This document shows, piece by piece, positions 1 to 7,810 of a DNA stretch of 10,000 bases. The stretch comes from Actinidia chinensis. Its lineage: Eukaryota; Streptophyta; Magnoliopsida; Ericales; Actinidiaceae. Below the pieces are notes generated by a model, which worked only from the letters and a program-made list of their open reading frames with translations, was not told where the DNA came from and searched no databases. The stretch spans positions 2,950,465-2,960,464 of the forward strand of contig CM018891.1 of NCBI GenBank assembly GCA_009663005.1. The letters are read 5' to 3'. The stretch's first letter is position 1. Every line of letters begins with the position of its first letter. Made by a program: the position numbers and the translations under genes.

Positions 1-1150
1 ACAAAGGGTCAAAGTAAAATTTGTCTTTTTTTTTAAAAAAATAACAAGATATTGGGACAAATTTTGCGAATCTCAATTAATTTTGAAATCCTAAAGTTAA
101 TTATTGGATAAACTTTCAAATGCCCACAAAGTTTAAAACATTTGGCCATAAGTTTGACTTGCAAGTTGTTTGTTTTATTTTTTTGTGAATTATTTTTGCA
201 CGCATGCAAGTTAATTGGTATTGACATTGTTCATAAATTTGCCATTGTAAGAGTATCTAGTATCTACTACCTAAAAAGTAGTACTAAAGTGGTTTTTAAA
301 TGTACAAATAAAGGAAAGTAAGCTCAATTTTGTCCTTGTAGCTAGTTTTTAGTTGTGACAAGAATGTTCTACCAACAAGCTAGGTAAAGTGTTTGTTAAG
401 TGAGAATTGAACCACGAGAGTGTGTGTTGAACATAGAAAGGATAAATATCGAAAAGTACAAGTGGGCCTCCCATGGGACCCAAAATAAGAGTTTTCTTAC
501 CCAACCTGAATTGCTTTTTAACAAATTTGCTAGATCATATACTTTGAATTTACTGTATTTATCAAATCGATACACTCTCATAAAGTCGTGAGATGAAAAC
601 AAACATGTTTTTTAGTAAAGTCGTTGTGTTTTTATTCCACGATTTTATGAAAAATTATGTTTTAGTCTCGTAATTTTCAAAAAGTGCATGAATTTAGTAT
701 TCCTAAATAAATTTTAAAGTGTTTGGATTTGTAAATTTATTATAGAACAAGTTGGTTTTCCGTCTTTAAAAAATTATTTTTCTACGTTTGATAAATATTT
801 ATACTTTTTCGATTTGAAAATTTTTAAAGTTTTAAAAATTTATTCAATTTTTTTTTATAAAAAAATTCCACTAAAATGGCCAAGGTTTAGGAGGTGGAGG
901 TTGATATAATACTGGTTTGTCCTCCCCAAATAGAATCATGATGACATTCCACCGACTTGTCCCGTTTGAAAAAACGCATTCTGTTCATTTTTCTTTCTTT
1001 TTTGTTTTAAAATAGGAAAATTACCCCATAAATTTTTATGAGTACTTTTACAAGTATGCAAAATGTTCATCAAATTAATGAAAAAGATTATAACACTACG
1101 CGTTTAGTAATAATATATAAAAGCAATAATAATGTTGAGATATATTTCAT
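1..1150. other. AT-rich intergenic sequence, no gene seen
   Basis: The sequence is AT-rich with many A/T runs. Short open frames (for example on both strands at 396-602) overlap each other and have no recognisable product. A line near 660-710 (TTTTAGTCTCGTAATTTTCA followed by AAAAAGTGCATGAATTTAGT) resembles diverged dispersed repeat text, but I cannot delimit an element. Confidence 0.6.
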
Positions 1151-1208
1151 TTTAATCCCTGTGGTTTAGGTCAATTGCGAATTACCTTTGTATTTTATGA
1201 ACTAATCT

Positions 1209-1295
1209 ACATTATTTATACCGTTAACTAAAAATGATAAAAGTCTATTTTTACCCTCGTCACCGTTAACATTATATACACCGTTAACTAAAAAT
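1209..1295. repeat. Direct repeat, 27-bp units at 60-bp spacing
   Basis: Positions 1209-1235 and 1269-1295 both read ACATTAT(T/A)TA(T/C)ACCGTTAAC followed by TAAAAAT, differing at two positions. A third, shorter ACCGTTAAC lies at 1262-1270. Upstream text (TTTTAATCCCTGTGGTTTAGG, about 1151-1171) resembles a class of dispersed noncoding repeats common in plant genomes. Confidence 0.75.
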
Positions 1296-1299
1296 ATAC

Positions 1300-1337
1300 T
1301 TAGAGTGGATATTATAAAAATATAATATCCACTCTAA
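1300..1337. repeat. Perfect 17-bp inverted repeat with 4-base loop
   Basis: The left arm TTAGAGTGGATATTATA (1300-1316) is exactly complementary to the right arm TATAATATCCACTCTAA (1321-1337) around AAAA. There is no following T-run that would suggest a terminator, and in a plant nucleus this is more likely a transposon remnant or a chance-amplified palindrome. Confidence 0.9.
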
Positions 1338-1761
1338 CAAGCTTTCTAATTGAAACCCTATCTTGGCTTGTGCATTAATATCTCCTCCATTTGGGGAGGA
1401 ACTATTCCCTTTCTAGCTCATTTTTTATATTTTTTTGGTGTGAATCATTTTAAAATATTTTTTTAAAAAAAAGAATATTGTAACTATTCGTATCTAAAAT
1501 AGTAAGTGTATTGCAGTAACTAAAAAAAAGTGACTCCCAAACTACAAAATAAACAAAATAGGAAGCCACCCCCTTTCCAACAAAAAACATCTACAATTCG
1601 AATATTAAACACAAGGGAGATGTTCTGGTATATATATTTTTTACTTGGGTGTATGATACACACTTTATTTAATAACTATTAGATGAGAAACTTTTAATTT
1701 GAAGTTTTAAATAAATTAAAAGCTAATAATAGCAACTTGAATAGCAAGTTAAACTTACTTT

Positions 1762-1845
1762 TATGGATTATATTGGTTTGGTTATGAATCATATTAGTTT
1801 GATTATGAATCGTATTGGTTTTGTTATGAATTTTTGTGGCCATTA
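1762..1845. repeat. 21-bp minisatellite, cluster 1 (about 4 copies)
   Basis: Units begin at 1762, 1783, 1804 and 1825 with consensus TATGAATCNTATTGGTTTGGT. The first three are well conserved and the fourth decays after TATGAATTTT. The cluster is preceded by AACTTACTTTTA. Confidence 0.85.
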
Positions 1846-1979
1846 TTATAAACTATTTAGTTATGAATTCTATTGTTATGTTTGGTAAATTTCACGAGTC
1901 TTTATGGTTCATTTATAAATTTTTATTGTCCACTTTAAAATATTAATTGTCGTGGAACCCATCAATTAAAATTTACTTT

Positions 1980-2043
1980 TATGAATTTTATTGATTTGGT
2001 TATGAATTGTTTTAGTTTGGTTATGAATAATTATGATTATTGT
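1980..2043. repeat. 21-bp minisatellite, cluster 2 (about 3 copies)
   Basis: Units begin at 1980, 2001 and 2022 and share the TATGAATTNTNTTNGTTTGGT unit with cluster 1. Cluster 2 is preceded by AATTTACTTTTA, very like the start of cluster 1. The two arrays therefore look like duplicates of one another, separated by diverged copies such as TTATGAATTCTATTG near 1860. Confidence 0.8.
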
Positions 2044-2049
2044 TATGAA

Positions 2050-2770
2050 TTAATGTGACTTCGAACAATGAATTAGTCACTTCACGGGATTAAATAATAG
2101 AATTGGATTAATTATCCCAACGAGAAAATAATCTCAGTTTAGGTTTTATTTTTATGATGCGGATTACTTGTCATTTTTATAGATTAAATATTGATTACTG
2201 TCATTTTTATTTCGCGTTCATCAAATTTACGGGTTCACGTATTTGGTTTTATAGAAAAGCATTATTCAAATTTTAAATATCTAAATTGCATGACCAATAT
2301 CATGAATATCATTAACACTCCATATGCATGTTCCAAACAACTTCAACATCATTTATTTTGCATGTCTCAAGCATATATAAGTATTTCACCCTCCTTTCAT
2401 ATTTTAGTAAATTGGGTTAAAATTAAGATTCAGATCATTATTTACATTTAACTAGTTAAACTAAGTATATGCTAATTAAGCATAATTAGGAGAACTACCA
2501 TAATCATACATATAATAATTATGCAATTGGGATATTTGAGGAAACTAAATATGTATAATATTTTAGTAATAATTATGTGTAATAATACAAATAATAGTGT
2601 TAAGTTTATCTTTACGTCCTCCCAACCGAAGGATACACGGATTAAATAAGTTCAACATATCTAGTCCCATAATCCGAATGAGCCCATAGAGTAACTTTAT
2701 GCTGGTCTTGGGACTTGAACAATATTGGGATTTTGAAATCTTTTATCTCATACTAAACTTGTGAGTTACT
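2050..2770. other. AT-rich intergenic sequence, no gene supported
   Basis: An 86-codon open frame at 2191-2451 has Ile/Asn/Ser-heavy composition typical of random AT-rich DNA and no motif. From about 2610 the base composition becomes more even and may belong to the element carrying the tRNA-like sequence. Confidence 0.6.
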
Positions 2771-2848
2771 TATCAGAGCAAGGTTTCGATCCTAGAACCT
2801 GGGGCTGGGTTATGGGCCCACCACGCTTCCGCTGCAACACTGGCGGAT
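2771..2848 (-). tRNA. Degenerate initiator tRNA-Met (CAT) sequence, probably a pseudo-tRNA or retroelement-derived copy
   Basis: Read on the minus strand, the segment contains GCAGCGGAAGCGTGGTGGG, CCCATAACCC with a CAT anticodon, GGATCGAAACC (T arm) and a 3' end GCTCTGATA. All of these match plant initiator tRNA-Met as I know it. Defects are visible. The 5' acceptor strand (CCGCCAG) does not pair with the 3' strand CTCTGAT. About four extra bases (GCCC) lie between the anticodon and T arms. One T-stem pair is mismatched. A functional tRNA is therefore unlikely. On the plus strand the 3' end reads TATCAGAGC, the core of a tRNA-iMet primer-binding site, but the usual preceding TGG is not present (ACT instead). 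Confidence 0.75.
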
Positions 2849-3729
2849 AACGTGTGCGAGCCACCGCGATATTGGTGAAATTTAGAGAGTATTTACACCT
2901 CTAGCGCGACACCGAAAGAATATAGAGAGGATTGTTTTTTTTTCACCAAGACACCATCTGATGACCATCACACGATACCGTGTTGTTAGGAAATGCAGTT
3001 CCTAGTTTATTAAATTTTCAGTTAGTAAAATGTTCATGGCTTGGTTATGTGTCATTCTGCTTGGACAGTTGTATGATATAGTGATACATGAATGAAAAAA
3101 TATTTTGGAGATAGCTGTGGGTTTTCGAGCTGTTAAACAATCTTCTTGTATGGAAATTATTGTTAAATGATTATATGGATTTATGCGGGACAAATTCAAT
3201 CATCATTGGTCACAAAATCACTACCAACTATTAAGTTCATGAACTACCACAAGCCTCTCTATCACCCCAAGTAGTTTGGTTTGGTTCATTTAATTACGTA
3301 ACGTATCGGTATTTAATGTGAATATCTGGATGACAGTGAGCTCCAGTCATCTCTAATTAGAATGGAATTAACATGCATTATAGAAAAAATTATAGAGTTA
3401 CTGTGGATCTTTCCTTTTTTGATATATAGTATTGATAATGAACGAAATTAATTGAAGAAAAAGTTGAAAGAAAAAGAGAAGGAAATTGAGGGGGGAAAAA
3501 GTTGTAAAAATGAAAAGATAGGATAAATGTGATTTGCAACATTTCTAATTTAACAACAATTCTTATAGCAATTATTTTATACCCATCTCAAAAAAAGAAA
3601 TTATTTTATAAAAATAATTATAAAAATAGGAAGAGTTTTTGGGTCGGGCTTAAAAACCAACTTTTTGGCAATTCCCAATAACTTTAGACTCGACTTTGGA
3701 AAAAAACAAGTTCAATACCCTGTTTATTT
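2849..3729. other. Intergenic sequence, nothing recognised
   Basis: Moderately even composition continues to about 3000 (CGTGTGCGAGCCACCGCG; ACACGATACCGTGTTGTTAG), which may be part of the same degraded element as the tRNA-like sequence. From 3000 to 3729 the DNA is AT-rich with A-runs and no convincing open frame, terminal repeat or RNA gene. Confidence 0.55.
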
Positions 3730-4850
3730 ACATAAACAAGTTCATGTTCATGACATCTCAAATCTCCTTGTAAACATAATGCGTCAATCTTTAATGTGTG
3801 AGAATTTGAATACCAATTAAACTCCAGTACATTATTCATCATTAGAATAAATCAACACGTATTAAAATTTTATCTCGCATTGATTCTTATAATAAAAAAC
3901 TTGAGTTCCACAAATTTCAAATGATCGAGTTGTTGCTAGCTCACGACAAAAGTGACTTTTTGGTAGTTACCAAAACATCATTATAAAGTGATTTTTTTTT
4001 TGTTGTAATTTTTAGGTAATTATAAAGAAAAACAAGTCTGACATCTCAAATGTTTCTATAATCTCAAATAGGTTTACGTAACACTTGTTGAGCTTGAGTT
4101 GTACTTAATTAGGATAAGATTAACACGTATTAAAACTTTATCTCACATTAATTATGAGAACAAAATAGTTTGAGTTCCACAAACTTCGAATGAGCTGTCA
4201 CTGACAATTAAAGTGACTTTTTAGTAATTTTAAATCTCTTTGTAATCTTAAAGAGCTTGGTTTATTTATATAACACGTCAATCTAAATAACAATTGAGCA
4301 ACAATTAAGCTTTTAGTTGTACGTAATTATAATATGATTAACACGTATTGAAACTTTATCTCACATTAATTATTAGAACAAAAAACTCGAGTTCCACTGA
4401 ATTTCGGATGAATTATAATGCAAGAATCTAAACAACAATTGAGCTTGCTTTGTGCATAATTAAGATATGATTAACACGTATTGAAACCCATAAATATTAG
4501 AACAAAAAACTTGGGTTTACAAACTTCGAATGAGCTGTCATGTCACTTACGGTTAATGTGACTTTTATTGTAATTACAGAAAACCTTATAAAGTGAATTT
4601 ATGGTAATGTTTAGGTAATCATAAGTAAAACCAAGAAAGTTCTAAGGAAGGTATCAACGACCAACTATCAAGCCCACATCTCAAATCTCTTCGTAATAAC
4701 GCTTCAAGTTTTAATGTGAGGCTTGAACACTAATTGAGCTAGTGTCGTTCATAATTAGGACAGAAATAATATGTATGCATTTATTATTAGAATAAAAAAC
4801 TTCAGTTCCACAAACTTTGAATTAGCAGTCGCTGACGACTATCGACATAT
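3730..4850. repeat. Degenerate tandem array of a noncoding repeat (about 5 units)
   Basis: A recurring core reads ATTAACACGTATTAAAACTTT, then ATCTCACATTAATTATTAG, then AACAAAAAACTTGAGTTCC and ACAAACTTCGAATGAGCTGT. Cores start near 3854, 4122, 4340 and 4473, with a more diverged copy near 4770, so spacing varies from about 130 to 295 bases. Accessory blocks also repeat in the same order: GACATCTCAAATCTC at the front of units, CAATTGAGCTT before the core, and AAAGTGACTTTTTNGTAATT after it. No long open frame exists on either strand. I do not recognise the family. Confidence 0.75.
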
Positions 4851-4893
4851 ATTTACTATTAAAATTTAATTATATTCACGCACCTTACAACGT

Positions 4894-5002
4894 TGGGTGA
4901 ACATTACTTACATGATAATTGGTTGAAATAATAAGGGACACTGCTATAAACAGATTCCATCTCATAATTTAAGTCAATCATAAAGTACATAACGTTCACC
5001 CA
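4894..5002. mobile_element. Short foldback element (MITE-like), imperfect ~34-bp terminal inverted repeats
   Basis: The left end TGGGTGAACATTACTTACAT is followed by GATAATTGGTTGAA. It is the imperfect reverse complement of the right end, TTAAGTCAATCATAAAGTAC followed by ATAACGTTCACCCA. Internal sequence is only about 40 bases and there is no coding capacity. No clear target duplication is seen, so the boundaries are approximate and the element class is not assigned. Confidence 0.6.
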
Positions 5003-5227
5003 TATTATCAAGTGAGTGAACAAAATTACATATGCAACTAGTTTTTCATTAACATCCATATTTTTCTCTCTACGCCACTTAAAATGAATTTGACTTTTCT
5101 TTTATCCTCAAAACACTCACATTTATTCCCAAATTGCCATTATCTTCAATCTCCAGCCACCACAACTTGACACCGCTTTCTACCTTCTAGTTGCCTCTTG
5201 CCATTCCAGCCACACTCGAACCCTCTT

Positions 5228-5350
5228 GGACGAGTGGGTGGTGGGGATGTTGGGGTTGGTATTGGTTGGGGGTTGTAGTTTCGCATGAGGTTGCGTAAGT
5301 GCTGGGAGGTAGGTGAGTCTACGTGCGTTGGGTGGTGCGAAGAAGGGGGT
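5228..5350 (+). other. G-rich, strongly strand-asymmetric stretch with G-quadruplex-like runs
   Basis: The plus strand has G runs at 5235-5237, 5243-5246, 5252-5255 and 5268-5272, and again near 5345-5349, in a locally GC-rich island inside AT-rich DNA. Open frames here on the minus strand are Pro/Thr-rich, lack any recognisable domain and are explained by composition. It sits between two foldback elements and leads directly into the repeat beginning at about 5348. Confidence 0.5.
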
Positions 5351-5610
5351 AAAATAGTCATTTAAAAAAAATAAAATTACAAGGATAAATTTCACTAACT
5401 TCCCATGAGGTTTGAAAAAATTTCATGAACCTCCCTTATAGTTTGTAAGATTACAAAAATCTTCCTTGCTAAAATGAGGTAAAATGGCCTTAATATATAA
5501 AAGGTAAAGTTCACTAACCTCCCCTGAAATATGATCAAATTACATGAATCTCTCCTGTAATACCATCAAATGACACGAACCTCCCTATAGTTTATAAAAT
5601 TATATATATA
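5348..5610. repeat. Two tandem copies of a ~120-130-bp repeat
   Basis: Each copy starts GGTAAAAT (5348 and 5478). Each continues through AAGG(A/T)AAA and TTCACTAAC(T/C)TCCC (5391 and 5510), then a TTCATGAACCTCCC-like or ACATGAATCTCTCC line, and ends TATAGTTTGTAAGATTAC or TATAGTTTATAAAATTAT. The second copy forms the left arm of the foldback element that follows. A further TTTCACTAACCTCC occurs alone at 9210-9223. Confidence 0.65.
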
Positions 5611-5855
5611 TTCTCTTTTTTAAAAATAATATATATTTATATTGCAAACTAATATTCACTTTTACTTTTGGAAAATTTGATCATCGTGAGAGTATTTTTC
5701 TGTCTATATTTCAAATAGAAATAAAAAGAGGGGATATTAATGGTCCAAACTAAAAGTGAATATTAGTTTCAAAAAAATAGAATGTCTGTATAATTTTACA
5801 AATTATATGAGAGATTCATACAATTTGATCAAATCTCAAGGGAGGTTTGATCACC
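5510..5855. mobile_element. Foldback (MITE-like) element with long inverted arms
   Basis: The left arm (about 5510-5664) and the right arm (about 5751-5853) are inverted copies. The inner ends pair perfectly for 19 bases (5646-5664 with 5751-5769). Outer blocks such as CCTCCCCTGAAATATGATCA and its inverted partner TTTGATCAAATCTCAAGGGAGG also correspond, with gaps. The roughly 85-base centre is noncoding. The ACTAACCTCCC wording is common in dispersed noncoding plant repeats. No transposase or clear target duplication is present. Confidence 0.65.
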
Positions 5856-6176
5856 ACCGTCTGTAGATTGTAGACGTAAGACATAAATTTTATTGGAGAC
5901 TTGTATTTCTCGCTCTAAAAGTTTGGTTTGGCTGAATTTTTTATTTTTTTAATTGTTAACCGAGGTGAAGTGCTGGAGTGCAATAATGAGAGTTGGGACA
6001 GGTGGCACAATCTTAAATACGGTACAGAAACCAGGTACAGGGTATCGGAACAGAAGATCCGAGCCCAGTTGGAACATACTCACCATGATGACACCATGTC
6101 TTTACTCGCACCTCAAAGTCTCTCACTCCTCGAGTCCCTCTCTGTACGTCGAGAAGATCTCTCAGTCCCCTTTTAG

Positions 6177-6362
6177 GAATTCGAAATTCCATACTCCGCC
6201 ACCTTCTCCCTCCCCCCCTCTCTCTCTCTCATCACCACCGTAAAACCCATTTTCGCAGCCGAACCTTCTCCGAATCTTTAATTGAGCTCATAGCTTACCC
6301 CTCCGATTCACTTTCGTTTCTCATTTTTCTAGGGTTTTTCCCCATCATCACAAAAAACCACC
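6177..6362 (+). promoter_or_regulatory. Probable 5' leader / core promoter region of the TPP locus
   Basis: A run of pyrimidines at about 6202-6230 (CCTTCTCCCTCC, then CCCTCTCTCTCTCTC) is typical of plant Y-patch or 5' UTR CT repeats. A telo-box-like AGGGTTTTTC at 6331-6340 is common upstream of plant housekeeping and plastid-biogenesis genes. The leader ends CAAAAAACCACC directly before the ATG. No convincing TATA box is visible, and the transcription start cannot be placed from sequence alone. ATGs further upstream (for example 6085, 6088 and 6096) would form short upstream frames if the transcript begins earlier. Confidence 0.6.
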
Positions 6363-7042
6363 ATGGCAATTCGTTTCACAGTGACATACTCAGGCTATAT
6401 AGCCACGAACCTGGCCTCGTCGGCCTCCATCAAAGTCGGAAACTCCCGCCTCTTCCATGAATGCGCGATCTGGTCACTCCTCTTCCACCCCAAGCCCAAG
6501 CCCGACCTCGATCGCCGGAGCTGTCGCCCCCAGGCGGAGCTCCGGCGACCCAATTCGAACCGCTACTCGACCGTCGCCTCCGGGAACAACGGCGGGGCGT
6601 CCTCGATTGTTCTCGGCCTGATATCCCTCGTGAGGTCGTCGGGCTATCTCTCGGAACCTTCGTCGATTGGGGTTTTCGGGATTGCGCGTATCAAGGCCTC
6701 CATGATCATCCCCTTTTTGCATTGGCAGAGGTGGATGACCTGTCACGAGCCGATTCTGGTCGCGGGTTCTAGTGGTGCCCGGGGTTGTGGTGGTGGGAAG
6801 AATAGCAGTGAAGGGAAGAGAGCAGCGGAAGAGAGCTCCGAGGGTGTTCCTGCGGCTGCCGGGCCGCAGAGGAGGAATTGGCTCTCGAGGTTGTTGAATT
6901 TTAGTTCCGACGATGCCAAGGCCGTTATCACGGCTTGGACCCTTAGGCTGCTTTTCTGTCGCAGTTGGCGGAGCCAAGGTCGATTCCTTCGTCGTCTATG
7001 TTGCCCACTCTCGAAGTGGGCGATCGAATCGTGGTGGAGAAG
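6363..7042 (+). CDS. TPP: TPP exon 1: plastid transit region, stromal domain, membrane anchor, catalytic-Ser box (frameshift near the end)
   Basis: The ATG lies in a good plant context (ACCACCATGGC) and begins the family's usual MAIR N-terminus. Residues 1 to about 70 are rich in Ser, Arg and Ala with few acidic residues, as expected of a plastid transit peptide. Residues 80-125 carry the conserved [11 protein letters not shown] and [17 protein letters not shown] blocks. Residues about 172-183 ([12 protein letters not shown]) lead into a hydrophobic anchor at about 185-198. The frame starting at 6363 holds to about 6956, then two bases (6957-6958) stand where a codon is expected. The homologous frame continues from TCG at 6959 as [18 protein letters not shown], then [10 protein letters not shown]. 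The catalytic Ser codon would be TCT at 6995-6997. Without the shift the open frame reads a Trp/Arg-rich tail and stops at TAG 7044-7046, inside the intron. The exon ends GAGAAG with a GTAGAA donor at 7043. The segment is GC-rich compared with its surroundings. Confidence 0.9.
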
Positions 7043-7579
7043 GTAGAACCTCGTTATCCTTATCTGATTTCTTAATTTGAATTCCATTTCACTTTTAGAA
7101 TGTACATTTCCATAGAATTGCTGGGTATATGAACAGTGTGGTTGAGTGATGCATATTTGTGGATGAGCTGTGTGAGAAACTAAATTTGAGCTTTAGGAGG
7201 ATCATTAGAGAAGGGAACAATTGCTATTAGCTGAATTCAACCGAGTTATGCAATTTTTGGTACCGCTTTTGGTGAAGCTAATGAGATAAAAATAACTATG
7301 CCTGCCCTTTTTTTTATCACAAAACAGAAATTACTTCCATGTTTTACTCCGATACTCACTGATGTGTGGGTCCCACATAAACATAGTGCTTATCCGCGAC
7401 CCCACAAATGATGCGAGTATGGAGTAAACACACATATTTATGAGGATCTACCACCTTGTTTTTATTTGGTTTAGGTTAGTGCAGTCTTGTGGAATTACTA
7501 GAGAGACCTTGTTTCTTTGGTTTTAGATAAAAGAATATTGAAATTGAATTGATTTTTACTGATAATTTTGGTGTGTCAG
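7043..7579 (+). other. TPP intron 1
   Basis: A GT donor (GTAGAA) at 7043 and a TGTCAG acceptor ending at 7579 bound a 537-base AT-rich segment with several T-runs. It sits at the family's EK|V junction. It holds a small foldback at 7343-7428 and no coding signal that I can see. The remaining introns are short: about 7648-7745, 7811-7898, 7991-8115 and 8182-8358. Confidence 0.85.
7343..7428. repeat. Small foldback (MITE-remnant-like) in intron 1
   Basis: The left end TTTACTCCGATACTC is the near-exact reverse complement of the right end GAGTATGGAGTAAA (one unpaired base). Pairing continues inward with gaps towards GTGTGGGTC on the left and GACCCCACA on the right. The total length is 86 bases. 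No clear target duplication is visible. Confidence 0.6.
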
Positions 7580-7647
7580 GTTACATATTGCTTAGAAAGC
7601 CTTCAGTTTCGATATGTGATATTAAGGATGCCTCCAAGTGATTCAGG
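7580..7647 (+). pseudogene. TPP: TPP exon 2 (degenerate)
   Basis: A TGTCAG acceptor at 7574-7579 precedes GTT ACA TAT TGC, and the segment aligns codon by codon with the family's VSY.FRKP.VSDIVIFKAP block. Four codons each lack one base: TT_ at 7592-7593, TC_ at 7609-7610, AT_ at 7614-7615 and TT_ at 7622-7623. The stretch after AAG (7624-7626) reads GATG CCT CCA, apparently a disturbed KAPP. The exon probably ends CAGG at 7647 with a GTCTGT donor, which puts the junction at the family's Q/E position. In any single frame the segment is not translatable as a peptidase. The exon assignment is firm; the exact 3' end is approximate. Confidence 0.8.
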
Positions 7648-7745
7648 GTCTGTTGTGAATTTTTACAAAGTGAATAGACAACAATCTTTTGGTCAATCCC
7701 TATAACTACTGTATATCTTCTTTTCTTTTTTGGTGCTCCAGACAG

Positions 7746-7810
7746 GGGTTGGTTTTGATGGAGGTGATGTGGTTCAGAACGAATTGTGGCCGAGGAGGAG
7801 ATTGTTTTGA
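7746..7810 (+). pseudogene. TPP: TPP exon 3 with catalytic Lys codon replaced and splice donor lost
   Basis: After an ACAG acceptor (7742-7745) the exon reads GTT GGT TTT GAT GGA GGT GAT GTG, matching the family's V-G-F/Y-x-x-x-D-V. The catalytic box, normally D-V-F-I-K-R-I-V-A, is damaged: CGA ATT GTG GCC GAG GAG is preserved as RIVAEE, but the codon before Arg is GAA (Glu) where the general-base Lys is expected, and one base is missing upstream of it. The following Gly codon has lost a base (GAGGAG_GAGAT). The exon should end near 7810 with a GTAAGT donor, but the sequence reads ATAAGT at 7811-7816. These changes would abolish both activity and normal splicing if real. Confidence 0.8.

Noticed and set aside
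1300..1337. Hairpin as a transcription terminator
   Set aside because: The window is plant nuclear DNA, where this type of terminator is not used, and no T-run follows.
2191..2451. 86-codon plus-strand frame
   Set aside because: Low-complexity AT-driven composition and no motif, homology or upstream promoter structure that I can see.
2771..2848. Functional tRNA-iMet gene
   Set aside because: The 5' acceptor strand does not pair with the 3' strand, the variable region carries extra bases and the T stem has a mismatch.
3730..4850. CRISPR-like array
   Set aside because: The repeats are long, diverged and irregularly spaced in a plant genome, with no identical short repeats or unique spacers.
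5146..5395. Two 71-codon minus-strand frames rich in Pro and Thr
   Set aside because: They are produced by the G-rich strand asymmetry and overlap each other in different frames; no signature was found.
5928..6243. Two overlapping plus-strand frames of 82 and 96 codons upstream of the peptidase
   Set aside because: The composition matches a promoter and CT-rich leader; the Pro/Ser tail of one simply translates the CT repeat. At most they are upstream frames in the leader.
6461..6772. 103-codon plus-strand frame inside exon 1
   Set aside because: It is in a different frame from the homologous protein and has no recognisable content.
6474..6977. 167-codon open frame on the minus strand
   Set aside because: It lies opposite exon 1 of the peptidase and is Pro/Arg-rich because of that exon's GC-rich codons; no domain is visible.
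6743..7087. 114-codon minus-strand frame across the exon 1/intron 1 border
   Set aside because: It is antisense to the recognised coding exon and crosses its splice donor, with no motif of its own.
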